Positions 18,130 through 25,960 of a stretch of DNA of 64,000 nt are shown here, piece by piece. A program made the translations under genes and the position numbers. The stretch comes from JAFEBO01 sp044221315 (GTDB lineage Bacteria; Planctomycetota; Phycisphaerae; Phycisphaerales; UBA1924), in NCBI GenBank assembly GCA_044221315.1, contig JBGAPK010000011.1:1-64000 (forward strand). The letters run 5' to 3'. Below the pieces are notes generated by a model. The model ran no database searches and was not told where the DNA came from. It saw only the letters and a program-made list of their open reading frames with translations. How positions within the stretch are numbered: the stretch's first letter is position 1; each line of letters opens with the position of its first letter.

Positions 18130-18228
18130 GCTGTCAGCTATCAGCAGTCAGCATGTGATGAAAGAAGACCTGCAGCAACCCTTGTGGCCGTTTGCTGCTG
18201 AGCGCTAATGACTGACCGCTGAATGCTG
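18130..18228. repeat. Intergenic GCTGA/TCAGC-rich repeat
   Basis: Two clusters, gctgtcagctatcagcagtc (18130-18149) and ctgctgagcgctaatgactg (18196-18215, continuing to 18228), carry related GCTGA/TCAGC units in opposite orientation, separated by ~45 bases. It fills the manA-fabZ spacer. Such units commonly disperse through intergenic DNA in some genomes; only this copy is seen here. Confidence 0.5.
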
Positions 18229-18234
18229 CCCCAA

Positions 18235-18783
18235 TCACATGCTCATGCCGGTGATCTCGGCCTGAAACGCGACCTTTCCCTCGACCATGCCCTGGATGTC
18301 GGAGATGAAGCGGCGGCGCGAGGCCTTCACTTCCTGGCAGAGAACAAAGAGGTCCTGGCCGGGCTTGACCATGGCGCGGAAAGAACAGTCCTCGATCCGA
18401 AGGAACACCGCGATGTTGGTGTTCTTCATCCGGACGTTGTAGAGGTAGCAGGCGAGCTGCGCCCCCACCTCAACCATGAGCACGCCGGGCATGATCGGGT
18501 TGTTGGGGAAATGCCCTTCGCACCAGAACTCGTCGGGCCGGGCCCGGTGCACGCCGACGCCGCGCCGGAAATCGGGCGTCTGCCAGACGACCCGGTCGAG
18601 CAGGGCCATCGCTCCGCGGTGCGGATTGACGTTCTCCAGCATCTTCTTGGAAACAGCCTCGGCGCCAAGATCGATTCCGGCGAGATCGAAGAGCAGCTTG
18701 GTCTGTGCGGTCTGCGACTCTTCCTCACCGGCGAGGGCTGGCGAATCAGGTTTGGCTTGTGCTTCAGCTGGGCTTTGGGGCAT
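18235..18783 (-). CDS. fabZ: 3-hydroxyacyl-ACP dehydratase, FabZ-like
   Basis: A 182-residue hot-dog-fold dehydratase of type II fatty acid synthesis, acting in the cytoplasm on acyl-carrier-protein substrates. The active-site segment GHFPNNPIMPGVLMVE carries the catalytic His91 and Glu105. The first ~50 residues are an unusual extension, Ala/Glu-rich at its beginning, compared with ~145-residue FabZ. ATG 18783 lies inside the end of the upstream H1-like gene (20-base overlap), so translation is probably coupled. A shorter start could exist, but none is better supported. It could be a FabZ paralogue for outer-membrane lipid rather than the main enzyme. Confidence 0.85.
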   Translation of the reverse strand: MPQSPAEAQAKPDSPALAGEEESQTAQTKLLFDLAGIDLGAEAVSKKMLENVNPHRGAMALLDRVVWQTPDFRRGVGVHRARPDEFWCEGHFPNNPIMPGVLMVEVGAQLACYLYNVRMKNTNIAVFLRIEDCSFRAMVKPGQDLFVLCQEVKASRRRFISDIQGMVEGKVAFQAEITGMSM

Positions 18784-18946
18784 CGCGGACTTCCAGAACC
18801 TTTTCGCGGATTTCCTGAGCCGCCGCCTTGATGTCCTGCATCGATTTACGGACCCGAGTGCCGGCGGCCTTGTTTCCGCCGTCGAACTTGAGAATGTCCT
18901 CTTCCGCGTCGGCGATCAGCTTCTTGAGTTTGTCGAAGGCTTCCAC
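18764..18946 (-). CDS. Histone H1-like (Hc1 N-domain) peptide
   Basis: A 60-residue peptide whose core, GNKAAGTRVRKSMQDIKAAA, is characteristic of the bacterial histone H1-like Hc1 family found in Bacteroidota, Chlamydiota and Planctomycetota. These proteins bind DNA and compact the nucleoid. The sequence is a single amphipathic helix region with a short KPS end and lacks the long lysine-rich tail of chlamydial Hc1, as in Bacteroidota short forms. Its 3' end overlaps the fabZ start by 20 bases, so the two are co-transcribed. DNA binding is inferred from family resemblance. Confidence 0.75.
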   Translation of the reverse strand: MEAFDKLKKLIADAEEDILKFDGGNKAAGTRVRKSMQDIKAAAQEIREKVLEVRDAPKPS

Positions 18947-19062
18947 GCGTGTCGCTCCCGGTGAAAATTCTGCTGGCCACCCCCATCACGCGACGGGGAA
19001 CGGCATTCTAGGGCCTCCGGCCGGTCGCGGCGCAAGGGAACTGTTTGGGCCGGCGAACGCCG

Positions 19063-20055
19063 CTAGTGAGCCACTTGGGGAAGGGTCTTTTCGAGCGTTT
19101 CCAGCGCGGCCCGCAGGTACCGGGGGTGTCCCTCGCGATCGGTAAAGGCCGGAGAAACGGCCGCCATTAGAACACGCCGGATGTTGGCCAGATCGACGTG
19201 CTCCTGGTCGACGCGCAGACCCCGCTCCCGGCGCAATTGGGCGAGCGCCGCGACGGGGCGAACCCCGTGCAGGTATTCGGGGGCGGCCCAGTACTGGCGC
19301 TCGAGATAGACGGCATCCTCGATCCAATGCCCGGCATGGACCATCGCAAGGTCGATCATCACGCACGCGTGAGCGTCATCTCGGGGCTCGACGAGCCGCA
19401 GGACGTTGCCGGGGTGCATGTCGCCGTGGCACCAGCAATTGAGCGGGCGGGCGTTCCACCTCGCGAGGAGCTTTGGGAGCATTCGGACGACGTGCTTGAC
19501 GCACTCGTTCCAACGCTGGGCCTCGGGAATGGCGAAGGCGTGGCAGACATCGCGGGCCCGCGCGAGGGTGCCCTCCCAATCGAGGGGTTTGGGCGCATCG
19601 ACCTGCGGGCGCACGCGGATCGCGGCCTCGTGGAAATCGGCCGCGGCAACAAGCACACGCTCGACGTCGCCCGGGCCCATGCGGGCACGAATTGGCTCGC
19701 CCTTGACGCGTTCCTCGACGATCCAGGCCAGGTCGTAGCCCCCGAGTTCGCTGCCGCTGGCGAAAACGCGGGGAGTCGGGGCCTTGGCGTCGGGGTTGCC
19801 AAGAGCAGTGGTCCAGCGGAACTCCTCGGGTCCGAGGGGGAGTTTCACAATCGTGTCGAAGTTTCCCCGGCTGTCACGCCAAGTGGCACTGCCCGTGGCG
19901 CTGCCGCTGGAAGACCAGGCGGAGCGAAACCACGCGATTTCGCCGAGACAGCCGTTGCAGCAGTCCCGCAGGACCGGCTCGAGCATGTGGGCGAGAGAAG
20001 AAGCGTCGTTTTTGGGAGGGGCGGCGGCGCCGAGGTGGGAGTCTGTGAAGCTCAT
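19063..20055 (-). CDS. Aminoglycoside-phosphotransferase-fold (APH) kinase-like protein
   Basis: A 330-residue protein with the protein-kinase-like APH fold. The catalytic-loop motif CHGDMHPGNVL and the downstream metal-binding strand VMIDLAMVHAGHWIEDAVYL are clear; a nucleotide-binding beta-sheet region with DTIVKLPLGP (Lys candidate) lies in the N-lobe. Members phosphorylate small molecules such as antibiotics, choline or sugars; the substrate here is not known and there is no reason to call it a resistance gene. ATG 20055 gives a Cys-containing N-terminus (DCCNGCLGE). It stands between the H1-like gene and rsmA on the same strand with repeat-containing spacers. Confidence 0.75.
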   Translation of the reverse strand: MSFTDSHLGAAAPPKNDASSLAHMLEPVLRDCCNGCLGEIAWFRSAWSSSGSATGSATWRDSRGNFDTIVKLPLGPEEFRWTTALGNPDAKAPTPRVFASGSELGGYDLAWIVEERVKGEPIRARMGPGDVERVLVAAADFHEAAIRVRPQVDAPKPLDWEGTLARARDVCHAFAIPEAQRWNECVKHVVRMLPKLLARWNARPLNCWCHGDMHPGNVLRLVEPRDDAHACVMIDLAMVHAGHWIEDAVYLERQYWAAPEYLHGVRPVAALAQLRRERGLRVDQEHVDLANIRRVLMAAVSPAFTDREGHPRYLRAALETLEKTLPQVAH

Positions 20056-20071
20056 GGGTTAGAAGAGAGAA

Positions 20072-20101
20072 GCAGAGCAGCAGATCGGCAGAGCAGCAGA
20101 T
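20072..20101. repeat. Two direct copies of a 14-mer
   Basis: gcagagcagcagat occurs at 20072-20085 and 20088-20101 with two bases between. It lies in the 220-base spacer between the APH-like gene and rsmA, just upstream of the APH-like start. Confidence 0.7.
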
Positions 20102-20275
20102 GAAGAGAAATGCAACGAGCAAGGGCGGTTGTTTATGGCGTGAAAAACATGAACGATGCGAAAAACGCGTCGCGAAAGAAAGACTCGAACTGATTTTGGG
20201 GAGGTCGTCGGGTTCGGCGCTGCGGTGTGCAAGGTGACGGATCCTCGCGGCAGGGGAACGACGGAGACTCTTCGC

Positions 20276-21226
20276 TCACAATACCGCGCCGGTTCGCCCC
20301 TTGCCACTCTCAACCGCAAGAAGAAGCGCGAGGAGCTGCGCGGGCGAAAGGTTCTCGGCCCGCGTTTTTGGGTCAATATTTTCGGGGTATGCGAATGGGT
20401 CGCGAACAGAAAAGCGGTCGCGGAGGATGCCGCCGAGCTGCTTTCGCCTTTGCTCGAACAGGACTTGCGTGAAATCGGCGAGATCGTGAAGCCGTGGCGT
20501 GAGGGGGTCGGGCCGGCGGGTGATCGAAATCATGGCGCTCGTGACGTCGGGGCGAGGCCAGAAACATTCGGGGGGGAGCTTGGCGAGGCGCTCGACTTTG
20601 GCGCTCGCCGCGGCGATCACCGAAAGTGGGCCGTATTCCCCCGAGCCGGGGACGGCGGCGAGGCGATCGGCGACTTCTTTTTGAACGGTCACGAATTGGC
20701 CGGAGCAGTTTGGGTAGTCGAGGAGAAGATTGGTGATGAGGGGGGTGGCGGCGCCGTAGGGGAGGTTGGCGATGAGGCGGAAAGGTGTCGAGGCTTCGAG
20801 GTGTCGAGGTTTCAAGGGTTGCGGAACATCCTCCCTTCCCCCAATCCCTTCCCTCAGGGAAGGGGCTTCAGCAAGAAGGCGTCGGAGTTCCGGATTCAGC
20901 GCACGCTTGCCGTCGAGGCAGTCGCCGTGGAGGAGCGTGAGTTGGCCGGAGGCGATCTGGAGCGTGAGGCGTTCTTGAAGAAGGGAGTACAGGCCGTTGT
21001 CGAGTTCACAGGCGATCACGCGGACGCCCCGGGAGAGAAGTTCGTCGGTGAGGACGCCGGTGCCCGGGCCGATTTCGAGGGCGAGTTCACCCGATTGGAT
21101 GCCGGAGGCGTCCACAAGCTTGCGGATAAGATTGTGATCAACGAGGAAGTTCTGTCCAAGGGACTTCTTCGGGGCCAGGCCGCGGGAGGCGAGCAGGTCT
21201 TTGATTGTGGTTAGTGACTGGGGCAC
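20276..21226 (-). CDS. rsmA: 16S rRNA dimethyladenosine transferase (RsmA/KsgA) carrying an in-frame repeat insertion
   Basis: A 316-residue SAM-dependent enzyme that dimethylates two adenines near the 3' end of 16S rRNA. Seen: N-terminal KKSLGQNFLVD, SAM motif EIGPGTG (51-57), acidic ACELD (72-76) and the catalytic NLPY (154-157). Between GDCL and NLPY, residues ~120-147 are an insertion not expected in the family; its core LREGIGGRED and PRHLE are nearly the same as an insertion in Aat in this window. It comes from a dispersed DNA repeat (20784-20870). The reading frame stays open, so the enzyme is probably functional with a surface loop. GTG start at 21226. Confidence 0.9.
   Translation of the reverse strand: MPQSLTTIKDLLASRGLAPKKSLGQNFLVDHNLIRKLVDASGIQSGELALEIGPGTGVLTDELLSRGVRVIACELDNGLYSLLQERLTLQIASGQLTLLHGDCLDGKRALNPELRRLLAEAPSLREGIGGREDVPQPLKPRHLEASTPFRLIANLPYGAATPLITNLLLDYPNCSGQFVTVQKEVADRLAAVPGSGEYGPLSVIAAASAKVERLAKLPPECFWPRPDVTSAMISITRRPDPLTPRLHDLADFTQVLFEQRRKQLGGILRDRFSVRDPFAYPENIDPKTRAENLSPAQLLALLLAVESGKGRTGAVL
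20784..20870 (-). repeat. Dispersed coding-region repeat, copy in rsmA
   Basis: On the plus strand it reads as ggtgtcgag units, then caagg, then cctcccttcccccaa, and ends in a hairpin ccttccctcagggaagg followed by ggcttca. It is read through in the rsmA frame. A close copy sits in aat (26243-26326) and the ggtgtcgag part occurs at the start of the HAD gene (22634-22659). All three lie in leftward genes and, where translated, use the same frame. Confidence 0.8.
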
Positions 21227-21267
21227 GCTTGGGGCTTCGAGTATCGAGACGCCGAACAGGGAACACT

Positions 21268-21744
21268 ATGAACACGGACCGCTCACTCTTTGAAGACAGG
21301 ATCGAATTGTTGCTGGCGGGGCGCGGGAACCCCGAGGTCGATAGCGACACTTTCCGGTCGATGGATGAGCATCAGAAGCGCATGGCGGCGATCTTCATGC
21401 TGGAGAACGAGGTGCTGCACGGCGGGTTCTCCCGGGCGTATTTCAATCAGGACGTTGAGCTTGGGAAGTGGGCCGCGGAGGGGTACGAGGCGATCGGCGC
21501 CCGCGATCACGCCCGCGTGGTTCGCAACTCGCTCGAGGCGGCCAGGAAGGGCATGGGATCGGACTCCTTGAAGGCTCGCGGCGGGATGCTCGAGACGATG
21601 TCGGACGACCATGTCAAGTCAGGGTTCGCTGCCGTGGACAAGGAATGGGCCGCGATTTCGGGGTTTGATACCTCAAAGCTCAAATCGGCGTATATGCGCC
21701 AGCACTCGAAGTCGTTCGGGATTGTGTTGCCGGGGGGCGGCTAA
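21268..21744 (+). CDS. DMP19/DUF4375-like protein
   Basis: A 158-residue cytoplasmic protein. The segment LENEVLHGGFSRAYFNQDV matches the ExxNGGFxQYFxN signature of the DUF4375 (DMP19) family, followed by a helical AAEGYEAIGARDHARVVRN stretch. The biochemical role of the family is not established. ATG 21268 is chosen because CAGGGAA lies 5 bases upstream and the family begins with this kind of short acidic N-terminus. It is divergent from rsmA and convergent with the HAD gene, ending 2 bases before that gene's stop. Confidence 0.75.
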   Translation: MNTDRSLFEDRIELLLAGRGNPEVDSDTFRSMDEHQKRMAAIFMLENEVLHGGFSRAYFNQDVELGKWAAEGYEAIGARDHARVVRNSLEAARKGMGSDSLKARGGMLETMSDDHVKSGFAAVDKEWAAISGFDTSKLKSAYMRQHSKSFGIVLPGGG

Positions 21745-21745
21745 G

Positions 21746-22657
21746 TCACCAGTCTGCGGCAAGTATGCGGTCGACCGCGTACGCCACACCCGACTCTGAG
21801 TTTGGAAGCGTGATTCGATTTGCGGTGGCTTTGACTGCGGGAATGGCGTTGCCCATTGCAACACCGAGGCCCGCGCCCTTGATCATGGAAACATCGTTGA
21901 TCTCATCACCAATCGCGACGATCTCGGACGCCTGGATCCCCCACTCCTTTGCCAGATAGGAAATCGCGGACCACTTGGTCGCGTCCTTGTCGAAGACCTC
22001 GAGGATGTTGAGCGATTGGCCGTCTGCTAGTTTCTTGACGTGCTCGGGGGCGACGACGGCGGGGAAATTGTGGATAACGGCCTGATCGCCGAGAGCGGCG
22101 ATGAGTTTGCCCTTGGCGTGGTCGAGGATGTGGCCGATGCCGCAGGCGCCGATACGGACGGTGGCGAGGGGGCAGGGATCGTCGGCAAGGCTTTGGGTGT
22201 AGCGGACCTCGACGTTCATCTTGCCGAACCACCACTGTGTGACGGGGTCGAGCGGGCAGTCGTCGGGGTTGACCACCAGATAGTCGAAGCCGGCCTGGAG
22301 CGGATCCTTCAGAACCAGCGCGGCGTGCTTCGTGGAGAGGATGATCTCGACGGCGCTGTGGACGAGGCTCTGGTGGATGTTGAAGCGATGAATGGTGGTG
22401 CGGCTCACCGGGTCGGCGATGATGGCGCCCCCGGCAACGACCACGGGTTCGCGCTGGTTGACGGCCTCGAGGCCGCCGGAGCATTCGAGCAGGCCGCGGC
22501 CGGTGCAGACGATGACTTTGAGGCCCGCGGCCCGCGCACGTTCGACCGCGGCCTTGTTCGCGGCGGAAACCGTGCCGCTGTGGTCAAAGAGCGTGCCGTC
22601 GAGATCGAGGGCGAGGAGGCGGTAACGGAGAGAGGTGTCGAGGTGTCGAGGTGTCAA
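21746..22657 (-). CDS. HAD-superfamily (Cof-type) phosphatase whose N-terminus is repeat-derived
   Basis: A 303-residue HAD hydrolase of the Cof/sucrose-phosphatase-like IIB class. Motif I ALDLDGTLFD, motif II VCTGRG and motif IV IGDEINDVSMIKGAGLGVAM are intact, so it should be a Mg-dependent phosphatase of small phosphorylated metabolites; the substrate is unknown. The only in-frame start before motif I is TTG 22657, inside a ggtgtcgag repeat, so the first residues (TPRHLDTS) match the tail of the insertions in RsmA and Aat. There is no Shine-Dalgarno sequence; an 8-base tandem repeat fills the space where it should be. It is downstream of thrC on the same strand. Confidence 0.85.
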   Translation of the reverse strand: MTPRHLDTSLRYRLLALDLDGTLFDHSGTVSAANKAAVERARAAGLKVIVCTGRGLLECSGGLEAVNQREPVVVAGGAIIADPVSRTTIHRFNIHQSLVHSAVEIILSTKHAALVLKDPLQAGFDYLVVNPDDCPLDPVTQWWFGKMNVEVRYTQSLADDPCPLATVRIGACGIGHILDHAKGKLIAALGDQAVIHNFPAVVAPEHVKKLADGQSLNILEVFDKDATKWSAISYLAKEWGIQASEIVAIGDEINDVSMIKGAGLGVAMGNAIPAVKATANRITLPNSESGVAYAVDRILAADW

Positions 22658-22659
22658 GG
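22634..22659 (-). repeat. Dispersed coding-region repeat, partial copy at the HAD gene start
   Basis: Three ggtgtc(g/a)ag units followed by caagg, the same opening as the copies in rsmA and aat. The TTG start codon of the HAD gene lies inside it. The hairpin half of the element is absent and replaced by the gaggggca array. Confidence 0.7.
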
Positions 22660-22663
22660 CTTT

Positions 22664-22711
22664 GAGGGGCAGAGGGGCAGAGGGGCAGAGGGGCAGAGGG
22701 GCAGAGGGGCA
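22664..22711. repeat. Octanucleotide tandem repeat (GAGGGGCA)6
   Basis: Six perfect 8-base units in 48 bases plus a partial seventh, between the thrC stop (22720) and the HAD gene start (22657). A period of 8 is not a multiple of 3, and the array sits where the HAD ribosome-binding site would be. Confidence 0.95.
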
Positions 22712-22719
22712 GAGGGATC

Positions 22720-24240
22720 CTAATTTGACGTGGTCGCAATTCCCATCGCTTTCAGTATGTCGTCGAGGTTGTCGGCGACTCGAATTGGGCGATTGGCGTA
22801 GCGGCCTTCGGGGTGGGACTGCTGCTTTTCCGGTTCCATGTGGTAATGAACCGTCGCATCCGGGTCTTTGAGCTGGTGGCCGGTGAGGATGCAGACGACC
22901 GTCTCGTGGGGCTTGATCGTGCCTTCTTTGAGGAGCATGCGGGTCCCGGCGACTGAGGCGGCGCTGGCGGGTTCGCAGCCGAATCCGGTACGGCCGACGA
23001 GGGCTTTGTGCTCGAGAATGTCGGCGTCGGTTACGGAGCGGACGACGCCGTTCATGGCGTGCAAGGCGCGAAGGGCCTTGGGAAGATTGACGGGGCGGTT
23101 GATCTCGATGGCCGTGGCGACGGTGTGGGCCCGCTCGTTAGCGGAATCCATGCGGAGATATTCGGCCTCCACCTTCGCGCAGTCGTATTCGCCGGAGAGA
23201 AGGGAGCCGGCGCCGGTCTTCGACCACGTCACGCCGAGTTCGTTGACCGCGCGATCGAGCGTGCGGGCGCCCTTCGCTTGGATAATCGCCAAACGCGGCA
23301 CCTTCTTGATCAATCCCATCTCGAAGAGTTCGATGAAAGCCTTGCCGAAGGCTGAGCAATTGCCGAGATTGCCGCCGGGGACGATGATCCAGTCCGGCAC
23401 TTTCCAGTCGAGCCCCTCGAGCACCCGGTACATGATCGTCTTCTGGCCTTCCAAGCGGAAGGGATTGACCGAGTTCATCAGATAGACGCCGGCCTGCGGC
23501 ATGTTCTCGGCGATGTGCCTGATCCGGGCGAGGCAGGCGTCGAAATCACCGGCGATCTGGAGCGTGATCGCGCCGTAATCGAGAGCCTGCGAGAGTTTGC
23601 CGTAGGCGATCTTGCCGTCGCCGATGAAGACGTAGCAGCGGACGCCGGTGAGCGCGCCGTACACGGCGAGGCTGGCGCTGGTATTGCCTGTCGATGCGCA
23701 CGCGACGCTGGTCGCCCCCACCATCGCGGCGTGCGAAAAGCCGGCGGACATGCCGTTGTCCTTGAAGCTGCCCGAGGGGTTGAAGCCTTCATATTGCAGG
23801 TACAAGGGGCCGCTCGCTCCGGCGCCGGTCGGGACATCGAAGCCGATGGTGCGAGCCAATTGGTCCGCTCGCTGGAGATTTGTGCGGCCTTCGCCGATGG
23901 TCACGATCTCGCTCTCGCGCCGGAAGAAGGGGAGCAATTCGCGGAAACGCCAGACGCCGGAGAAATCGAGTGCTGCGGCGGTGGAGCCCTGACCGATGGT
24001 GACGCCCGCCGCGGATCGCGGGCCGGTGGTCAGTGAGCGGCTGGTAAAGAGCGAGAAGTCAAGATCGCTCGTCTTCTGGCGGTGGTAGACGACATCGAGG
24101 AGTGAGTGGCACTTGGGACAGGCCACGAGGACCTGCTCGACGGGAAACTCCGAGGCACACTTGGGATTGATGCAGCGTTGAAACGCCCGCATCGAATGCG
24201 AGGGAGCGCCCGCTGAGATTTCCGAAGCTGTCGGGGTCAT
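22720..24240 (-). CDS. thrC: Threonine synthase with N-terminal zinc ribbon
   Basis: A 506-residue PLP enzyme that turns O-phosphohomoserine into threonine. Residues 20-50 hold a zinc ribbon (C23, C28, C41, C44), typical of one threonine-synthase subgroup. The PLP lysine is K160 in GFNPSGSFKDNGM; ACASTGNTSASLAVY is the phosphate-binding loop region, and a Gly-rich VPGGNLGNCSAFGKA follows. Length is slightly above the usual ~430-480 because of the ribbon and a C-terminal tail (HMEPEKQQSHPEGRYANRPI). No other threonine genes are nearby. The 3' end abuts the (GAGGGGCA)6 array and the HAD gene. Confidence 0.93.
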   Translation of the reverse strand: MTPTASEISAGAPSHSMRAFQRCINPKCASEFPVEQVLVACPKCHSLLDVVYHRQKTSDLDFSLFTSRSLTTGPRSAAGVTIGQGSTAAALDFSGVWRFRELLPFFRRESEIVTIGEGRTNLQRADQLARTIGFDVPTGAGASGPLYLQYEGFNPSGSFKDNGMSAGFSHAAMVGATSVACASTGNTSASLAVYGALTGVRCYVFIGDGKIAYGKLSQALDYGAITLQIAGDFDACLARIRHIAENMPQAGVYLMNSVNPFRLEGQKTIMYRVLEGLDWKVPDWIIVPGGNLGNCSAFGKAFIELFEMGLIKKVPRLAIIQAKGARTLDRAVNELGVTWSKTGAGSLLSGEYDCAKVEAEYLRMDSANERAHTVATAIEINRPVNLPKALRALHAMNGVVRSVTDADILEHKALVGRTGFGCEPASAASVAGTRMLLKEGTIKPHETVVCILTGHQLKDPDATVHYHMEPEKQQSHPEGRYANRPIRVADNLDDILKAMGIATTSN

Positions 24241-24297
24241 GGTGCAGATGCTACGGGCGGTCGGAGCGACAAGTGAGCCTTCGGATACGCTCTACCC

Positions 24298-25077
24298 GTG
24301 AGGCGAAAGCTCTGGATGGTGTTGCCCGTTTGGGTTGCCCAATGGATCATCATCCACTTGCTGTGGTCGGCGATCCTTGCAGACGGATGGGACTTTGGCG
24401 GTTGGATTCAGGCCGTTCGTTCGCCCGAAATAGTGCTCACGACTTTGGGGGCGACGACAACCATCTCGTTCCTCCAGGTTGTGTTCCTGCTGCCCATTCG
24501 GCGCCCGGGCGCGCCGAACTCGGTCGGCAAGAGTCTCTGGTTCAGTCTCGCGACCGCGGCACTGGCCGGGTCAATGCTCTTCCTCGCCCTGGTGCTTGCG
24601 GCATGCACGCTGATCAAGCTGCTCGTTGGCTTCGATGCCTCCAAGACCCTGGCGTATCCGTTGTTCTTCGCGGGCGCTGGTGCCTGCTGGTTGTTCATGA
24701 CTCCGCTGCTGCTGGCGTTTGCAAAGCGCGGCCGCCTCGAGTCGCGGCTGGGACGGATCGCGACCGCGTTGTTTACCGGCACCATGCTTGAAGCCGCGGC
24801 GGCGATCCCGATCGATGTGATGATCCGGCGCAAGTCCGATTGCCACTGCGCGGAGGGGACCTTCTGGACATTGTCGATCTGCTTCGGGGTCGGGTTGTTC
24901 AGCTTGGGGCCGGCGATCTTGGCGCCGATTCTCGGCAAACGCCGCAAACGCTGGTATGACGGGCATTGCGATATCTGCGGCTATGACATGAGCGGTTCCA
25001 TGTCGGCGGAGCGCTGTCCCGAATGCGGCGCCGGGTGGCGCAATGATCGCACCCCGAAAGGCACGCAACAATCTTGA
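24298..25077 (+). CDS. Multi-pass membrane protein with C-terminal zinc ribbon
   Basis: A 259-residue protein with about five to six membrane helices (for example near 6-25, 40-65, 85-110, 120-145, 190-215). The C-terminal ~35 residues form a zinc ribbon, CDICGYDMSGS...CPECG, of the CxxCGYD...CPECG type common in planctomycete membrane proteins. Function unknown. GTG 24298 is used; an ATG at 24316 would also work and neither has a clear ribosome site. The end lies 4 bases before ATG 25082, so the next gene is probably co-transcribed. Confidence 0.7.
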   Translation: MRRKLWMVLPVWVAQWIIIHLLWSAILADGWDFGGWIQAVRSPEIVLTTLGATTTISFLQVVFLLPIRRPGAPNSVGKSLWFSLATAALAGSMLFLALVLAACTLIKLLVGFDASKTLAYPLFFAGAGACWLFMTPLLLAFAKRGRLESRLGRIATALFTGTMLEAAAAIPIDVMIRRKSDCHCAEGTFWTLSICFGVGLFSLGPAILAPILGKRRKRWYDGHCDICGYDMSGSMSAERCPECGAGWRNDRTPKGTQQS

Positions 25078-25081
25078 ATCG

Positions 25082-25960
25082 ATGACAGCGGACCGTGCGT
25101 ATGTGACCGTTCTCGGTTATCCCCCCGACATGTCGGCGCGGGAACAGGTGGTTGCGCTCTCCGAGGCGCTCCGGGTGGACGAATACACGGCGAATATCGC
25201 CAGCCGCTCGCCCGTGCCCGCCATCGTGAAGACCTGCTCAGAAAAGGACGGCGACGAAGCAGTACGGGTGCTCGGGGAACTGGGCATTAGCGCATTCGCG
25301 GCCACGCGCCGCCATATCGAGCGGTTCTCGAACCCGGTCGAAGCCCGGCGTCTTATGCCGGCGCTCGGGGCACCGTCTCCGATGTACGCGGTCGAGCCGC
25401 TGAGACCCCGGTTGCACGAGGGCGGGTCGCTGGTCATGAAGGATGTCGTGGTCATGATCGTCGGCAACATCCGGGTGACTCAATCGGAGAGCACTCCGGC
25501 CGATCCTGCGACCGGGGTTGGCTACCTTCAACTCGGCATCGTCTCGCCCGAGGCGGCGGCGGTCGGATATGTCATGAATCGGGCGTCGGATGAGGTCACT
25601 GTCCCCGGCTCCAACATCTCGAAGCGCACGAGCGACCGCTACCTGCTGGACGTGTACACGCGCGAAGGCAGGTGCGTCCGGATTGACACCGACAAATTCA
25701 GTTATGACCTGCTGGGCGACAGGAAGGACTATACCGAGCGCGGCAATTTATCCCTGGTCTGCGAGCGGCTGCGGTCCGAGGCGCCACAGTCGATCTTTGA
25801 TGTGGGCTTTCCGAATTTCCGCCCGCCCCCGGATGTGCTCACGCAGAAGTCGCGCCTCGCCGGCCACGCAGTGAGGACGGTCAATGACAACAAGCCGGCG
25901 TTTGACTTCTACAGCCCCTGGCGCGTGCTGCTCTATTCCAAGGCTGCCCGCAGTTCTTGA
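25082..25960 (+). CDS. Uncharacterised cytoplasmic protein
   Basis: A 292-residue soluble protein with no signal peptide or membrane helix. The N-terminal ~75 residues (YVTVLGYPPDMSAREQVVAL to ELGISAFAATRRH) have the alternating strand-helix look of a small ferredoxin-like or SPOR-like fold. The middle (VMKDVVVMIVGNIRV to RYLLDVYTREG) is beta-rich. I do not recognise the family. ATG 25082 avoids the 35-base overlap that the alternative ATG 25043 would give. It follows the zinc-ribbon membrane protein directly, and its last 28 bases overlap the end of aat tail to tail. Confidence 0.65.
   Translation: MTADRAYVTVLGYPPDMSAREQVVALSEALRVDEYTANIASRSPVPAIVKTCSEKDGDEAVRVLGELGISAFAATRRHIERFSNPVEARRLMPALGAPSPMYAVEPLRPRLHEGGSLVMKDVVVMIVGNIRVTQSESTPADPATGVGYLQLGIVSPEAAAVGYVMNRASDEVTVPGSNISKRTSDRYLLDVYTREGRCVRIDTDKFSYDLLGDRKDYTERGNLSLVCERLRSEAPQSIFDVGFPNFRPPPDVLTQKSRLAGHAVRTVNDNKPAFDFYSPWRVLLYSKAARSS

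Noticed and set aside
22664..22711. Tandem repeat considered as a CRISPR array
   Set aside because: The units are 8 bases, directly adjacent, with no spacers; it is a simple tandem repeat and no cas genes are present.
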